Assembly (NCBI GenBank): GCA_964405735.1
Contig: CAYOPD010000008.1
Coordinates: forward strand, 1-64,000
Reading direction: 5' to 3'
DNA: 64,000 nucleotides
DNA from: JADJLQ01 sp964405735
GTDB taxonomy: Bacteria; Bacteroidota; Bacteroidia; Chitinophagales; Saprospiraceae
This document shows, in pieces, positions 1 through 9,362 of this stretch (positions are counted from its first letter, which is position 1; every line of letters starts with the position of its first letter). The notes under the pieces are model-generated. The model was not told the DNA's origin. It worked only from the letters and a program-made list of their open reading frames with translations, and searched no databases. Position numbers and translations under genes: made by a program.

Positions 1-123
1 ATCAATTTTTAATGGTTTAGTTTACAAAATCTACCCGGATTGAATGAAATACAAAGGCATTTCTGGCGAAGAAACAAATCAGGTATCTGTATCAGTACTT
101 GAGCTAAGGAGTATTTGCCTCTA

Positions 124-157
124 TTTGCAAAGCCAAACAGGTCTTTGGCTACCTTTG
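124..157 (+). promoter_or_regulatory. Candidate Bacteroidota-type promoter of the first glycosyltransferase
   Basis: A TTTG at 124-127 and TACCTTTG at 150-157 fit the -33 TTTG / -7 TAnnTTTG pattern of the Bacteroidota primary sigma factor. The spacer is 22 bases, one longer than usual. Transcription would start near 164, leaving a short leader before the ATG at 182. No other feature is seen in bases 1-123. Confidence 0.5.
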
Positions 158-181
158 TAAATCCACGCCAGAGGCCAGTAT

Positions 182-904
182 ATGATTGAAATTACCCTCC
201 CCGTCCTGAACGAAGAAAAGACACTTAGTACCCAGGTACTCACTTTATATCATTTTCTATCAAAAGAGGTTTCCGCCTACCCGGATTGGAAAATTGTGAT
301 TGCGGATAACGGATCAACAGATAATACAAAGTCCATTGGTGAAAAATTGGTAGAGGAATACCCGCGTATAAGGTATATCCGGTTGACCGAAAAAGGCGTT
401 GGACTGGCCTTGCAGGCCTCCTGGGGCCCATCGGAGGCCGATATCATTGGTTATATGGACCTCGACCTGGCGACCAACCTGAAACATTTTCCCGAAGCAA
501 TTCAAGCCCTGGTGTCCGGATATGATCTGGTCTACGCCTCCAGACTGGCTAAAAAATCCGTGATAAAAGGCAGAAAGTTTATCCGGGAAGTCAGTTCACG
601 CGTATTTAATAGTATTGCCAGGAATTATCTGGATGTTCATTTTTCAGATGGAATGTGTGGATTTAAGTTTATGAAAAGGGAGGTTTATGAAAAATTATAT
701 GCCGGCGGAGCCCGAAGCAAGACCTGGTTTTTTTCTGCCGAGTTGTTGGCCGTGGCCGAGTGGCTGGGGTTTAAAATACATGAACTTCCAGTCGAATGGA
801 CGGATTCGGCAAACAGCCATGTAAGGATCATACCACTGGCAATACAGTATCTGAAAGCAATGAAACTTTTAAAAAAATATAGGCCTGCTCCTTTAAAAGG
901 ATAA
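182..904 (+). CDS. Family 2 glycosyltransferase (dolichol-phosphate-mannose-synthase-like)
   Basis: This 240-residue cytoplasmic enzyme probably moves a sugar from a nucleotide donor onto a lipid or glycan acceptor. The GT-A fold is visible: ITLPVLNEE at the N terminus, VIADNGSTDNT at residues 39-49, and the metal-binding DLD at 93-95 within MDLDLATN. A later DGMCGFKFM segment matches the acceptor-side loop of DPM1/GtrB-like enzymes. No membrane segments follow, so it is the short soluble form. A GT39-like membrane transferase that could use a lipid-linked sugar lies about 0.9 kb downstream on the same strand, so a shared pathway is possible but inferred. The acceptor is unknown. Confidence 0.85.
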   Translation: MIEITLPVLNEEKTLSTQVLTLYHFLSKEVSAYPDWKIVIADNGSTDNTKSIGEKLVEEYPRIRYIRLTEKGVGLALQASWGPSEADIIGYMDLDLATNLKHFPEAIQALVSGYDLVYASRLAKKSVIKGRKFIREVSSRVFNSIARNYLDVHFSDGMCGFKFMKREVYEKLYAGGARSKTWFFSAELLAVAEWLGFKIHELPVEWTDSANSHVRIIPLAIQYLKAMKLLKKYRPAPLKG

Positions 905-973
905 CCACAGTTTTAACTTAACCATTGAGCTGCCTCCTTCAGTAACAAAACCAGTTTGGAGATTTATAGGTTA

Positions 974-1630
974 TTATTTTGTCAACCGGTAGTGTATGTA
1001 TTTTACTTTACGGATGCCCGCGCGGGACCAGACTTTATCCAATTTTTTCCACTTCGATTTTTTAAACAAGGCATCGTACTGAGCTTCTGTTCTTACGTAT
1101 TCGCCCCGGTCCAAGGAGGCATAAAAATTGTTGACCCGGTTATGGGCTATTATAAGCACATCCTGGGTATTCAATGACCGGACGGATGCGGATTCAAAAA
1201 CGGTATTGAGAGCAGTGACAACCGCATGATCTTGCATATGGTGTATTAGCCCGAACAGATTAACGGTGGTTATTTGATATTCGTCCATGGCCTTGACCAG
1301 TTCAGTTTTCATATCTTCATCTGTGGAAAGCAGGTCAAGATTTAAATGAATAAACGTTGAAGGAAGTTTAATTTTAGCGGCCCTTGATGCGGCCTGCTTT
1401 AAATACGGGCCGGAATGGTCGATACCCAGATAAAAGGCCGGTTTATTCAGCGGATCGATGTATCTCAGGATATCCGATGGTCCACAACCCAGGTCCGCGA
1501 TCCGTTCATTTTTGTTGTAATAATTACCATAGGCCGCCCAGGTTTTTAAGGGCATGCCCAATAAAAGAACCTGCCGGGAATAGTGATAAAAAAAAGGAAT
1601 GGAAAGCAGTTTTTTAAAGCGTGTGATCAT
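974..1630 (-). CDS. Class I SAM-dependent methyltransferase
   Basis: The 218-residue product has a SAM-binding motif I, IADLGCGPSD, at residues 44-53, and a following acidic strand end, YLGIDHS, near 68-74. This is the Rossmann methyltransferase fold. The hydrophobic N terminus (FFYHYSRQVLLLG) may lie at the membrane surface. It converges with the GT2 gene across a 69-base gap that holds no clear terminator. The substrate cannot be read from sequence; the neighbouring glycosyltransferases suggest a glycan or lipid, but that is only inference. Confidence 0.8.
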   Translation of the reverse strand: MITRFKKLLSIPFFYHYSRQVLLLGMPLKTWAAYGNYYNKNERIADLGCGPSDILRYIDPLNKPAFYLGIDHSGPYLKQAASRAAKIKLPSTFIHLNLDLLSTDEDMKTELVKAMDEYQITTVNLFGLIHHMQDHAVVTALNTVFESASVRSLNTQDVLIIAHNRVNNFYASLDRGEYVRTEAQYDALFKKSKWKKLDKVWSRAGIRKVKYIHYRLTK

Positions 1631-1674
1631 TATTCGGGCATCATCGAAATCGCCGCGGGAAGCGGGGCGGGACC

Positions 1675-1953
1675 TTATTCAGCCGAAAGATAGGGAAAGA
1701 AATTCTTTAAATAAACTTCAGGATCGTTGCACGCCGGCAGACCCCCTTTAGTCGGTTTTAAATAATACATTTGGGCAGCTAATGCAACAAACCCGATGGC
1801 TGTAAACAAGGAAGCGCCAAAACAGGCCACAGATGCCGTACCTAAACAAGGCAACACCCCAAAAGCCACGCTTAAAGGCTCCGGGCTGTCCTTCGAGAAC
1901 CAACGATTATATAATCGAAAGGTTTTCACTGTTTTATCGATAGCCACCTGCAT
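1675..1953 (-). CDS. Doubtful small membrane protein overlapping the GT39 start
   Basis: This 92-codon frame reads as a plausible protein: a polar start, a hydrophobic stretch (FGVLPCLGTASVACFGASLF, then AIGFVALAAQMYYL) and a polar end, DPEVYLKNFFPYLSAE. Its last 40 codons lie outside the opposite-strand gene, so they are not merely its shadow. It lies 44 bases upstream of the methyltransferase on the same strand. Against it, it overlaps the N terminus of the GT39-like gene head to head over 158 bases, and both cannot easily be right as drawn. I do not recognise the family. Confidence 0.3.
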   Translation of the reverse strand: MQVAIDKTVKTFRLYNRWFSKDSPEPLSVAFGVLPCLGTASVACFGASLFTAIGFVALAAQMYYLKPTKGGLPACNDPEVYLKNFFPYLSAE

Positions 1954-3748
1954 GTTTATGTGCTTTATGAGTTCTGATTTTGGCGTAAACGGCGATGAAA
2001 AATTCCAGGTCGGTTATTCAAAAAAACTTTGGAACTATTATTCGACATTCGGAAGGGACACTTCCTCATTATATGTTCCCGAGGGAAACATGCATCTGTA
2101 CGGGGGATTATTTGATTTGACGGCAATCAGCCTGAATAAGCTCATGGGCCTGGAGAACGAATACGATCCCAGGTTCCATGATACACGCCGGGTATTAAGT
2201 GCGATTTTCGGATTTATCGCCATACTTTTTGCTGCTTTATTTGCGCGACAGATCGGAGGTTGGCCCCTGGCTTTCCTAACCCTCGTGTTGATGTTGTTTT
2301 CACCCAGGTTTTTCGGGGATGCCATGGTCAATCCCAAGGACATTCCTTTTGCCGCTGGTTATATCATGTCCTTATATTTTATGACGCGGTTTATCCGGGA
2401 ATTGCCCCGGCCCGGGATCGGCCCCATGGCGGGCATAATCCTGGGGGTCTTGATCGCCCTGAATACGAGAGCGGGTGGATTGTTGCTGATCGTGTACTTA
2501 TTCTTCTTTACGGCAGTGTTTATGGCAAGAAAAGCCATAAATAAAGAATCATTTTCAAACAAGGATATTATTTTAAGTGCATTATATACCCTGGCTGTGG
2601 GTTTTTTGGCTTACCTGGCCGGGATCCTTTTTTGGCCTTATGCGCTGACCCATCCTTTCACCCATCCTTTAAACGCCCTGGCCGAATTTACCAGGCAGCC
2701 GATCACGATAACCGTTTTATTTGGCGGAGAACATATCAATTCTGCCAAGTTGCCCTGGAATTATCTTCCGGAATGGATCATCCGGACGGTTCCTTTGTTT
2801 TCCATTTTCGGATTGTTTTTTTTCATCCGACTGCTTAAACAAAGAATGCAGGACATTCCCTTTCTTGAAACGTTTATCCTGAGCATTGCAGCCCTTTTTC
2901 CGATCCTCTATGCAATATATAAGCACTCCACCCTGCACGACGGCTGGAGGCACTTTATTTTTATTTACCCTCCTTTGGTGCTGATCGCAGCCTTTGGATG
3001 GTTTTTGTGGTTTACTTCATTTCGTTCCAGGGCTTTCCGGATGGCTTCTTTTGTCCTTTTAGCCGGCTTGCTTTCAGAAAACCTCTATGCCCTGTTTTCA
3101 TTGCATCCTTATCAATATGCTTATTTTAATCCATTGTTTGGTGGGATCAAAAAGGCTTATGGGAATTTTGAAACGGATTATTGGATGCTTTCCGTAAGAG
3201 AGGCCTCCGAATGGTTGAGAAATCACGAAAAGATAGATCAACGGAAAAGGGAAATTACCGTTTCGACAAATTGCATGTACCCGGCGCAGGTTTATTTGGG
3301 AGACCCGGCGGGGAAAATTAAAGTCGGATATACACCCTATTATGGACGAAGCGAAATAAAATGGGACTATGCCCTGTTCTATTCCCGTTTTATTCACAGG
3401 AATCAATTGCTCAATGGCGCCTGGCCGCCTAAAGGCAGTATTCACATTATCAAAGCGGGGGGGATCCCGTTAAATGCGGTCGTTCAGCGCGAAAACCAGG
3501 AAGATTACCTGGGTTTCGAGGCATTAAAAAAATCGGATTTCCAATCAGCCATAAAACATTTTGAAGCCGCATTGCAATACGCTCCGGCAAACGAAACCGT
3601 CTCCTATGCAATTGCCGAACTTTATAAAAACACCTGTCAGTACGACAAAGCCGAGCAAGCAATAGAACTGAGTTTAATTTCCTATCCGGATAATCCGGCA
3701 GGAATACAGTTGCGGGAAGACATTAAAATCGAAAAGGCAAATTTTTAA
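1796..3748 (+). CDS. GT39-like integral membrane glycosyltransferase with C-terminal TPR
   Basis: A 650-residue multi-pass membrane protein. After the first membrane segment (about 43-62) comes the loop NGDEKFQ with the acidic pair D67-E68, the place where GT-C enzymes of the PMT/ArnT type hold their catalytic acid. About ten further hydrophobic segments run to about residue 430. A periplasmic part follows, and the last 85 residues resemble a TPR pair (DFQSAIKHFEAALQYAP). Such enzymes move a sugar from a polyprenyl carrier to a protein or lipid. The first 35 residues are K/Q/P-rich and overlap the opposite-strand frame at 1675-1953, so the true start may lie further in; no ATG, GTG or TTG is available between residue 1 and the first membrane segment. 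Confidence 0.75.
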   Translation: MAVNKEAPKQATDAVPKQGNTPKATLKGSGLSFENQRLYNRKVFTVLSIATCMFMCFMSSDFGVNGDEKFQVGYSKKLWNYYSTFGRDTSSLYVPEGNMHLYGGLFDLTAISLNKLMGLENEYDPRFHDTRRVLSAIFGFIAILFAALFARQIGGWPLAFLTLVLMLFSPRFFGDAMVNPKDIPFAAGYIMSLYFMTRFIRELPRPGIGPMAGIILGVLIALNTRAGGLLLIVYLFFFTAVFMARKAINKESFSNKDIILSALYTLAVGFLAYLAGILFWPYALTHPFTHPLNALAEFTRQPITITVLFGGEHINSAKLPWNYLPEWIIRTVPLFSIFGLFFFIRLLKQRMQDIPFLETFILSIAALFPILYAIYKHSTLHDGWRHFIFIYPPLVLIAAFGWFLWFTSFRSRAFRMASFVLLAGLLSENLYALFSLHPYQYAYFNPLFGGIKKAYGNFETDYWMLSVREASEWLRNHEKIDQRKREITVSTNCMYPAQVYLGDPAGKIKVGYTPYYGRSEIKWDYALFYSRFIHRNQLLNGAWPPKGSIHIIKAGGIPLNAVVQRENQEDYLGFEALKKSDFQSAIKHFEAALQYAPANETVSYAIAELYKNTCQYDKAEQAIELSLISYPDNPAGIQLREDIKIEKANF

Positions 3749-3771
3749 GCCAATAAAGCCGAAATGATTAA

Positions 3772-3795
3772 AACAGTCTGCGGGAATGGACTGCT
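3772..3795. terminator. Candidate bidirectional terminator between convergent genes
   Basis: AACAGTC (3772-3778) and GACTGCT (3789-3795) form a 7-bp stem with one wobble pair and a 10-base loop. The plus-strand reading continues into TTTAAA, and the minus-strand reading into TTTTA. It fills the 47-base gap between the GT39-like gene and the FAH-family gene. Confidence 0.45.
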
Positions 3796-4773
3796 TTAAA
3801 TGGCAAACTCCTTTGAATGAAGCGGATTCACCAAAGCCCTACCCATGCCTTCCCAATGGATGTTCATCAGGTCGCCATGCTCCAGTTGAATCCCGGCCCC
3901 ATAACTAAAAGCATCCGCGCCAAAAAAATGGATATGCACATCCCAGGGCAGGCGGTGATTGTCGTATTTGAAGTGGTGATATTCCAGGTTTTTAAGGTTG
4001 TGTGTGATGTGGTCTTCGCCGGTATGGATGATTTTTTCCCAAAGGATCTTCCCTTTCCGGCTAACGGATACGGTTCCGGTAAGCGATTTAAAAGATTCCG
4101 TAAGGGATAGTTCGGGTCCCAGGCTGCAATTGCGGATTTTGGAAGGCGCCAGCCAGAGGTAATTTTTCTTTTCCATGGCATGGTCGGAAAACTCATTGGC
4201 GGTGGCAAATCCGATGCGGTGTGGATTTCCGTTTTCATCGTTGATATAGACCCCGGCGATTTCGGGTTCTTCTCCCCCGTCCTGGCCATAAGAAGGGATG
4301 ACCAGGGGATCGAGATGCCCCCTCAACTGTGAACCGTTTCCTTTATAAAACCATTCCGGCTGGATGCCGGTCTCCCCGGGGCCGGGTTTGCCGCCTTCCA
4401 GGCCCCATTGATACATGATCATACTGTCGGTGAGAGAAGCTTTTTCTTCCGCTTCATGCATTTTTTGACGGTTTTCCGCACTGGCTTTATGGGTGAGTCC
4501 GGTACCGGATAACATACAAAACCGGGGATTGACCGGATGATCAAAAGCGGGCAGGATTTTCCAATCGGATTTTCCCGAGTAGATGGGTCCATAGGACAGT
4601 GTTTCCACGGAACAGTTTTCCTCCACACAAGCGATCAGGTTTTTTTGTTGTTCGATAGCCACCCTGGCAAGATCATAAGTGCTGGAATAATTCCGGATAA
4701 GGACCAGCTCCTCTCCCTGAACCAAAGCCAGCCGACGTTCCCTGCCTTTATGAAATAATTGTATAAGCCGCAT
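3796..4773 (-). CDS. AraD1/GguC-type FAH-family protein
   Basis: The 325-residue product has the features of the AraD1 (GguC) branch of the fumarylacetoacetate hydrolase superfamily: an N-terminal MRLIQLF strand, the CMLSGTGLTHKASAENR segment, GLEGGKPGPGETGIQPEWFY, and the metal-site region GGEEPEIAGVYINDENG. Family members are metal-dependent enzymes linked to sugar-acid catabolism, where 2-keto-3-deoxy acids are dehydrated or cleaved. The exact substrate here is not shown. It stands alone between a convergent and a divergent neighbour. The acid-sugar genes at 22-32 kb are a possible metabolic partner, by inference. Confidence 0.8.
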   Translation of the reverse strand: MRLIQLFHKGRERRLALVQGEELVLIRNYSSTYDLARVAIEQQKNLIACVEENCSVETLSYGPIYSGKSDWKILPAFDHPVNPRFCMLSGTGLTHKASAENRQKMHEAEEKASLTDSMIMYQWGLEGGKPGPGETGIQPEWFYKGNGSQLRGHLDPLVIPSYGQDGGEEPEIAGVYINDENGNPHRIGFATANEFSDHAMEKKNYLWLAPSKIRNCSLGPELSLTESFKSLTGTVSVSRKGKILWEKIIHTGEDHITHNLKNLEYHHFKYDNHRLPWDVHIHFFGADAFSYGAGIQLEHGDLMNIHWEGMGRALVNPLHSKEFAI

Positions 4774-4969
4774 GAGACAAAATAAATCCAGTTAAAGATC
4801 CGGAATCGTCGAATAAATCAAGACTCTTTTTGTTTTTCTGTTTTGTAATTTTAACAGCATTCGGTGAAGAGCAGCATAGAAGAGATCGGGATGGCCTGGA
4901 AAACAGGATGAAGGAATGGCCGCGGACAATCAATAAAGACCTGATAAACCCCAAAATTTTTATATAACC

Positions 4970-6130
4970 ATGCAAACTGAATCGTCTGCAGGCGCGGCTT
5001 CACGCATCCGGTCCATCGATGTGCTTCGCGGCCTGGTGATGGTGCTGATGGCCATCGATCATGTCCGGGTATACTCCGGCATTCCGGCTGGCGGACCGGA
5101 TCCGGGTGTATTTTTTACCCGATGGGTCACCCATTTTTGTGCACCTGGTTTTGTATTTTTTGCCGGTACCAGCGCTTTTTTATATGGACTCAAAACCGGG
5201 AACACCCGGAAACTGACCGGCTTTCTTGTTTCGCGGGGACTGATCCTGGTTGTACTCGAACTTACCGTACTTCGTTTTTTCTGGGCTTTTCATATAAACT
5301 ATCAGGAATTTATGCTTGCCGGAGTGATCTGGATGCTGGGCTGGTGTATGGTATTGCTAGCCGTCCTGGTTTGGTTCCCTCCAATGATAGTGGGCCTGAT
5401 CGGAGCGGCAGTGGTCGTTTTTCAATACTGGTTTGGCCAGATACCCCAATTCTTGCCCGAATCCTTTAGGGCGTCGTTTGGAAAGACGTGGGAATTTATT
5501 TATCCCTCCGGCTTTGAAACCTTTTCCGGAGTATCGATTTTATATTCCCTTGTGCCATGGGTTGGGGTCATGGCGGCAGGTTATGGCTTTGGATATATTG
5601 TCTCCATGGGACAACAACAAAGACTCAAAGCCGCTCTTCGTATCGGGATATTTTTTATAATCCTGTTTCTGATTCTCGGCAGCCTTAAGATATTCATGAT
5701 TGCCGAGGATCCCCATGCGCCTCCCTTTATATTCCGTTTGCTCAATCAGCAAAAATATCCAGCATCACCCTTATTCCTGTTGATGACCCTGGGACCCTTG
5801 CTGGCGCTTATTCCGGCTGCAGAAAAGTGGAGTGGAGGCTTTTCAAAAGTTCTTGAAGTGTTTGGAAAGGTGCCCTTCTTTTATTATTTATTGCACATTC
5901 CCCTGATCCATCTTACCGCCCTGGTGGTGTACAAAATAAAAACAGGAAGCATGCATCACGAATTTTTTACCTATGCCCCTTATGCGCAGGTTCCGGAGGC
6001 GTTTCGCTGGAGCCTTCCATTATTATACCTGGTTTTTGTGGTCGATGTGGTGATTTTATATTTCCTGTGCAAAGGGTATGCCGGATATAAAGCCAGAAAT
6101 CCACGCAAAAGATGGTTGGCCTATATATGA
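4970..6130 (+). CDS. DUF1624 / heparan-glucosaminide-acetyltransferase-like membrane protein
   Basis: A 386-residue protein with about ten hydrophobic segments. It opens with RIRSIDVLRGLVMVLMAIDH, the signature of the DUF1624/HGSNAT catalytic family, followed by FFTRWVTHFCAPGFVFFAG. HGSNAT relatives carry an acetyl group across a membrane using a histidine in the first segment; H28 of MAIDH is the candidate. It may acetylate an exported sugar, but the substrate is unknown. It is divergent from the FAH-family gene across 196 bases, in which I see no consensus promoter. Confidence 0.75.
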   Translation: MQTESSAGAASRIRSIDVLRGLVMVLMAIDHVRVYSGIPAGGPDPGVFFTRWVTHFCAPGFVFFAGTSAFLYGLKTGNTRKLTGFLVSRGLILVVLELTVLRFFWAFHINYQEFMLAGVIWMLGWCMVLLAVLVWFPPMIVGLIGAAVVVFQYWFGQIPQFLPESFRASFGKTWEFIYPSGFETFSGVSILYSLVPWVGVMAAGYGFGYIVSMGQQQRLKAALRIGIFFIILFLILGSLKIFMIAEDPHAPPFIFRLLNQQKYPASPLFLLMTLGPLLALIPAAEKWSGGFSKVLEVFGKVPFFYYLLHIPLIHLTALVVYKIKTGSMHHEFFTYAPYAQVPEAFRWSLPLLYLVFVVDVVILYFLCKGYAGYKARNPRKRWLAYI

Positions 6131-6183
6131 ATGCTGGATAAAATTTAGAACAGAGAAAATCCCTGACAGATCCGGGTGGAATA

Positions 6184-6921
6184 TTAAGGTTTCCTGCAAG
6201 AGATGCCAATCACCGGCTGGCAATCCAATATCGCTTTCCAATAATCGGATCCAAATTCCAGCATGCCTTCGGGAGAAACTTCAAGTGGATGCCATCGGAT
6301 ATCGCTAAATCCGGCTTTATAAAAGGCGGCTTCGTGGCTTGATTTTTCAAGGTGATAATTGTCGACGGCAATGTGTGAACCGTCTTCCTGGTAAAAACGG
6401 TAGATTACTTCAGCGCCTTCCTGATAAGATTCATTCTCACGGGTAAAACCGTAAGTGCGAAGGGCTTCAGGGGGGCAGCGGTGATCCGGATTGCTGTTGA
6501 TGGTGACAAAGCGGCCTCCCGGTTTAAGATGTTGGGCAATGACCCGGCACATTTGATCGAGTTCTGTGGTCGTTCTGGAATAATTAAGCAGGTAAGAAGC
6601 ACAGACCAGGTCAAAGGCCTGGCCGAGATCGAGCGCCAAAACGTCACAAACATGGTATTGAATGCCGAGTGGACGGGTGGCTTCTGCTTCCCTGGCGAGC
6701 TGAATCATACCCGCTGATATATCCACTCCCACCGCACTGGCAGCGCCCCTCAGCCTGAGCTGACGCGTATAAAAACCTTCACCGCAGGCAAGATCGAGGA
6801 CCTTAAGGCCATCCAGCGGGCCAATCTGTTTAAAAAGAGTATACGCTTCGGTGTGCTGCCTCCAGGGCAGCAGTTTGGAAGCCTGGTATTCTTTTGCAAT
6901 GGTGTCGTAATTGGTATGCAT
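6184..6921 (-). CDS. Class I SAM-dependent methyltransferase
   Basis: The 245-residue product has motif I VLDLACGEG at residues 41-49, an acidic residue ending strand 2 in GVDIS (D67), and a post-motif VCASYLLNYSRT. This is typical of soluble small-molecule methyltransferases of the UbiE/Methyltransf_25 kind. Its end converges on the DUF1624 gene with 53 bases between. It begins 15 bases after the stop of the large hydrolase on the same strand, so the two are probably co-transcribed. The substrate is unknown. Confidence 0.8.
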   Translation of the reverse strand: MHTNYDTIAKEYQASKLLPWRQHTEAYTLFKQIGPLDGLKVLDLACGEGFYTRQLRLRGAASAVGVDISAGMIQLAREAEATRPLGIQYHVCDVLALDLGQAFDLVCASYLLNYSRTTTELDQMCRVIAQHLKPGGRFVTINSNPDHRCPPEALRTYGFTRENESYQEGAEVIYRFYQEDGSHIAVDNYHLEKSSHEAAFYKAGFSDIRWHPLEVSPEGMLEFGSDYWKAILDCQPVIGISCRKP

Positions 6922-6936
6922 GGGATTGTTGGTTAA

Positions 6937-9273
6937 CTATTTTTCCTTAGCCAGGCCGGCATAACTGATCAGTTTAATTCCGTTCTTTTCTATAAAATCG
7001 TGAACGGCCGGACTTGTGAAAAGATCGGTCACTCCCTGGCGGTCTGCCGCTACGTCTTCATAACCGATATGATGTATGGCGCGAAGTTCTTCGTCGTCTA
7101 GACCCGGATGGTCAACAAATAAATAAGTTTGTCCGGGCTCCAACTGTTTTAAACCGTTGGTAAAACTTTGTATTTTTTCCAGGGAGGTTTTTTTGGGGCC
7201 GGCATAAGACATGTATTTAACGCCCAGGGCCTGCAGGTCGATATCCAGATTGTACTCCTGGGCGATCCGTTTGGTCATGGCGCGCACTTCCTCCGAAAGG
7301 TTGGAACAGCCCATATGTCCCGAAATATGGCTGATGCCTGGTATTTTTTTCAAAGCAAGTTCAATCTGGGCTCTGAATTCTTTTTCAACATCTTCTATTT
7401 TCCAGGCATTTTCCCGGATGGACTGGCCGGGATAGTTTTTGTTTGGGAAAACCATGGGGTAGAAATAGCCATCAGGATCCCTGAGGCTGGGGCAGTCGGA
7501 TACCGGCCTCCATTTTATATTATCCCATTCGCTGGTAATGGCCAGGTGTACCCCAACATCAAGTCCGGGATTTTGCTCCAGCATTTTTACGGCTTCGGGA
7601 AACCAGGGAGAGGGCACAATGACCTCAATGGAAGTCTGTATGCCTTTGGACGATTCTATCAAAGCCAGGTTGCCGGAATGGGAATAACCCATATCATCGC
7701 CCCTTACAATCAGCCGGATGGGATTAGGGGTGATGGCGCCTTTATACTGAATCCGATTGCGGTTATTGCTGGTCATCGTTTCGATCCTGATTTTATCTCC
7801 ATTAAAAACACAGGTCCAGGTTTCGTTATGCGGGCTTTCAATATATCGAAGGCTGAGCTCCAGGGTGCTGTCGTTTTTCCAGGTATGGCTGCCGGCAATT
7901 TTAGAAGGAGGCAGACCGGCAAAATGGCCCCTTATACCGGCGACCAGCGAAGGCCCCGGTCTTTTGGTTTCGCCCAGAATCCATCGACCCGATCCGAACG
8001 AAAAAGTAAAACTGTCTTTTTGGGAAAACAGTCCAAGGGTACAGGATTCAGATTGAAATTCCATGCTAAGGCTTTTCAGAAAATGGTCATTGGGTGAAAG
8101 CGCAAATCGTTTTCCGGAAATGGTTTTAACCCAGGCCGGGGCTACAGTCTTCGAGGCAAGCGGGAGAGAAAGGGTGGCCAGTCTTTGTTTTAGCGAGTTG
8201 GATGCTTTGGCCTTTGCCGGGAGTTTATTCTTTTGGATGGAGGGCAGGAGATGATTCCACACCAGGTTGATTTCATCCTGCATGTCTCCGGTTTCGCTGG
8301 TGATGGCGATCACGACGTCCTGATCGGGCATCACAATAATATACTGGCCAAAAGCGCCGTCTCCCCGGTAGGCATTGTGGCGGCAACGCCACATTTGATA
8401 ACAATAACCCTGCAGCCAGTCACTGGAATCCCTCTGGGTCTGGGTCGCAGAAGGATTTTGTAGAATTTTCATCGTCGAGGCTTCTTCCACCCAGGAAGCG
8501 GGAAGGACCTGTTTTCCATTCCACTGTCCTTTTTGCAAAAACAACTGCCCGAATTTTGCCATGTCTTCGGTTTTGATCCTGAGACCCCAGCCTCCGGTAT
8601 TGATGCCCCGTGGGTCGGATTCCCAATCGGCCCCGGTGATGCCCAGGGGTTCGAACAGCCTGGGTTGGAGATAGGTAATCGTTTTTTCTCCGGTTACTTT
8701 TTGCACGATGGCCGAAAGCATATAGGTTGCAAGGCTGTTGTATAAAAAACGGCTCCCGGGTTGATGGATTATGGGCAGGGCCAGGAAGGCTTTTACCCAG
8801 TCATCGTATTGAGTTCCAATGGGGCCGGTGGGGTCAGGCTGCTGTCCGACCGTCATGCTAAGCAAGTGTTTAACTTTCAATTCAGCGAGAAAAGGGCTAA
8901 TGGTGTCGGGCAGGTTTTCCGGAAAAAAAGAAATCACCGGATCTTCGACACTTAGTCTTTTTTCGGTCACGGCAAAACCAATGGCCGTCGCGGTAAAACT
9001 TTTGCTGCAGGAATACATCGTATGCCTTAAGTCGGCCCGGTATGGGGACCACCAGCCTTCGGCGATCACTTTGCCATGGCGAAGCATCATAAAACCATGC
9101 GGTTCATGTTTTTTTTTCGCCCATTCATCCAAAAACCGGGTGATGCCTTCGGAAGCAACACCCTCCATTTCCGGCGTGCTGCGGGGCAGGGTAAAGCCGG
9201 ATTGGGCGGTCAATAAAAACTGAAAAAGAAAGAATAAGATACTGGTCAGACTTAATGTTTTCCGGCTTGGCAT
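6937..9273 (-). CDS. Exported serine hydrolase fused to ChbG/HpnK-type deacetylase
   Basis: The start at 9273 is preferred because it gives a clean signal peptide (MPSRKTLSLTSILFFLFQF then LLTAQS). An in-frame start at 9357 would add 28 residues in front of it. The 778-residue product has two enzymes. The N-terminal half is a class C beta-lactamase-like serine hydrolase with an SxxK motif (SCSK in MYSCSKSFTA) and a tyrosine motif (FLYNSLATYM). After a linker of about 130 residues, the last 250 residues are a YdjC/ChbG carbohydrate deacetylase: RGDDMGYSHSGNLAL with the metal-binding DD, GVHLAITSEW and HISGHMGCS. Each half is a known family; the combination suggests periplasmic processing of an acetylated amino-sugar or peptidoglycan-like substrate. 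The methyltransferase follows closely downstream. Confidence 0.8.
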   Translation of the reverse strand: MPSRKTLSLTSILFFLFQFLLTAQSGFTLPRSTPEMEGVASEGITRFLDEWAKKKHEPHGFMMLRHGKVIAEGWWSPYRADLRHTMYSCSKSFTATAIGFAVTEKRLSVEDPVISFFPENLPDTISPFLAELKVKHLLSMTVGQQPDPTGPIGTQYDDWVKAFLALPIIHQPGSRFLYNSLATYMLSAIVQKVTGEKTITYLQPRLFEPLGITGADWESDPRGINTGGWGLRIKTEDMAKFGQLFLQKGQWNGKQVLPASWVEEASTMKILQNPSATQTQRDSSDWLQGYCYQMWRCRHNAYRGDGAFGQYIIVMPDQDVVIAITSETGDMQDEINLVWNHLLPSIQKNKLPAKAKASNSLKQRLATLSLPLASKTVAPAWVKTISGKRFALSPNDHFLKSLSMEFQSESCTLGLFSQKDSFTFSFGSGRWILGETKRPGPSLVAGIRGHFAGLPPSKIAGSHTWKNDSTLELSLRYIESPHNETWTCVFNGDKIRIETMTSNNRNRIQYKGAITPNPIRLIVRGDDMGYSHSGNLALIESSKGIQTSIEVIVPSPWFPEAVKMLEQNPGLDVGVHLAITSEWDNIKWRPVSDCPSLRDPDGYFYPMVFPNKNYPGQSIRENAWKIEDVEKEFRAQIELALKKIPGISHISGHMGCSNLSEEVRAMTKRIAQEYNLDIDLQALGVKYMSYAGPKKTSLEKIQSFTNGLKQLEPGQTYLFVDHPGLDDEELRAIHHIGYEDVAADRQGVTDLFTSPAVHDFIEKNGIKLISYAGLAKEK

Positions 9274-9362
9274 GAATGGATTATTTTTAGTGGAATCAAA
9301 TATGCGAAAAAAGACTTGTCTGAGAAAAGGGAGGCAAGGAAGGAGTAGAACAAACAAAGTAA

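Noticed and set aside
7168..8097. 309-codon plus-strand frame
   Set aside because: It is antisense to the serine hydrolase-deacetylase fusion, whose conserved motifs fix the coding strand.
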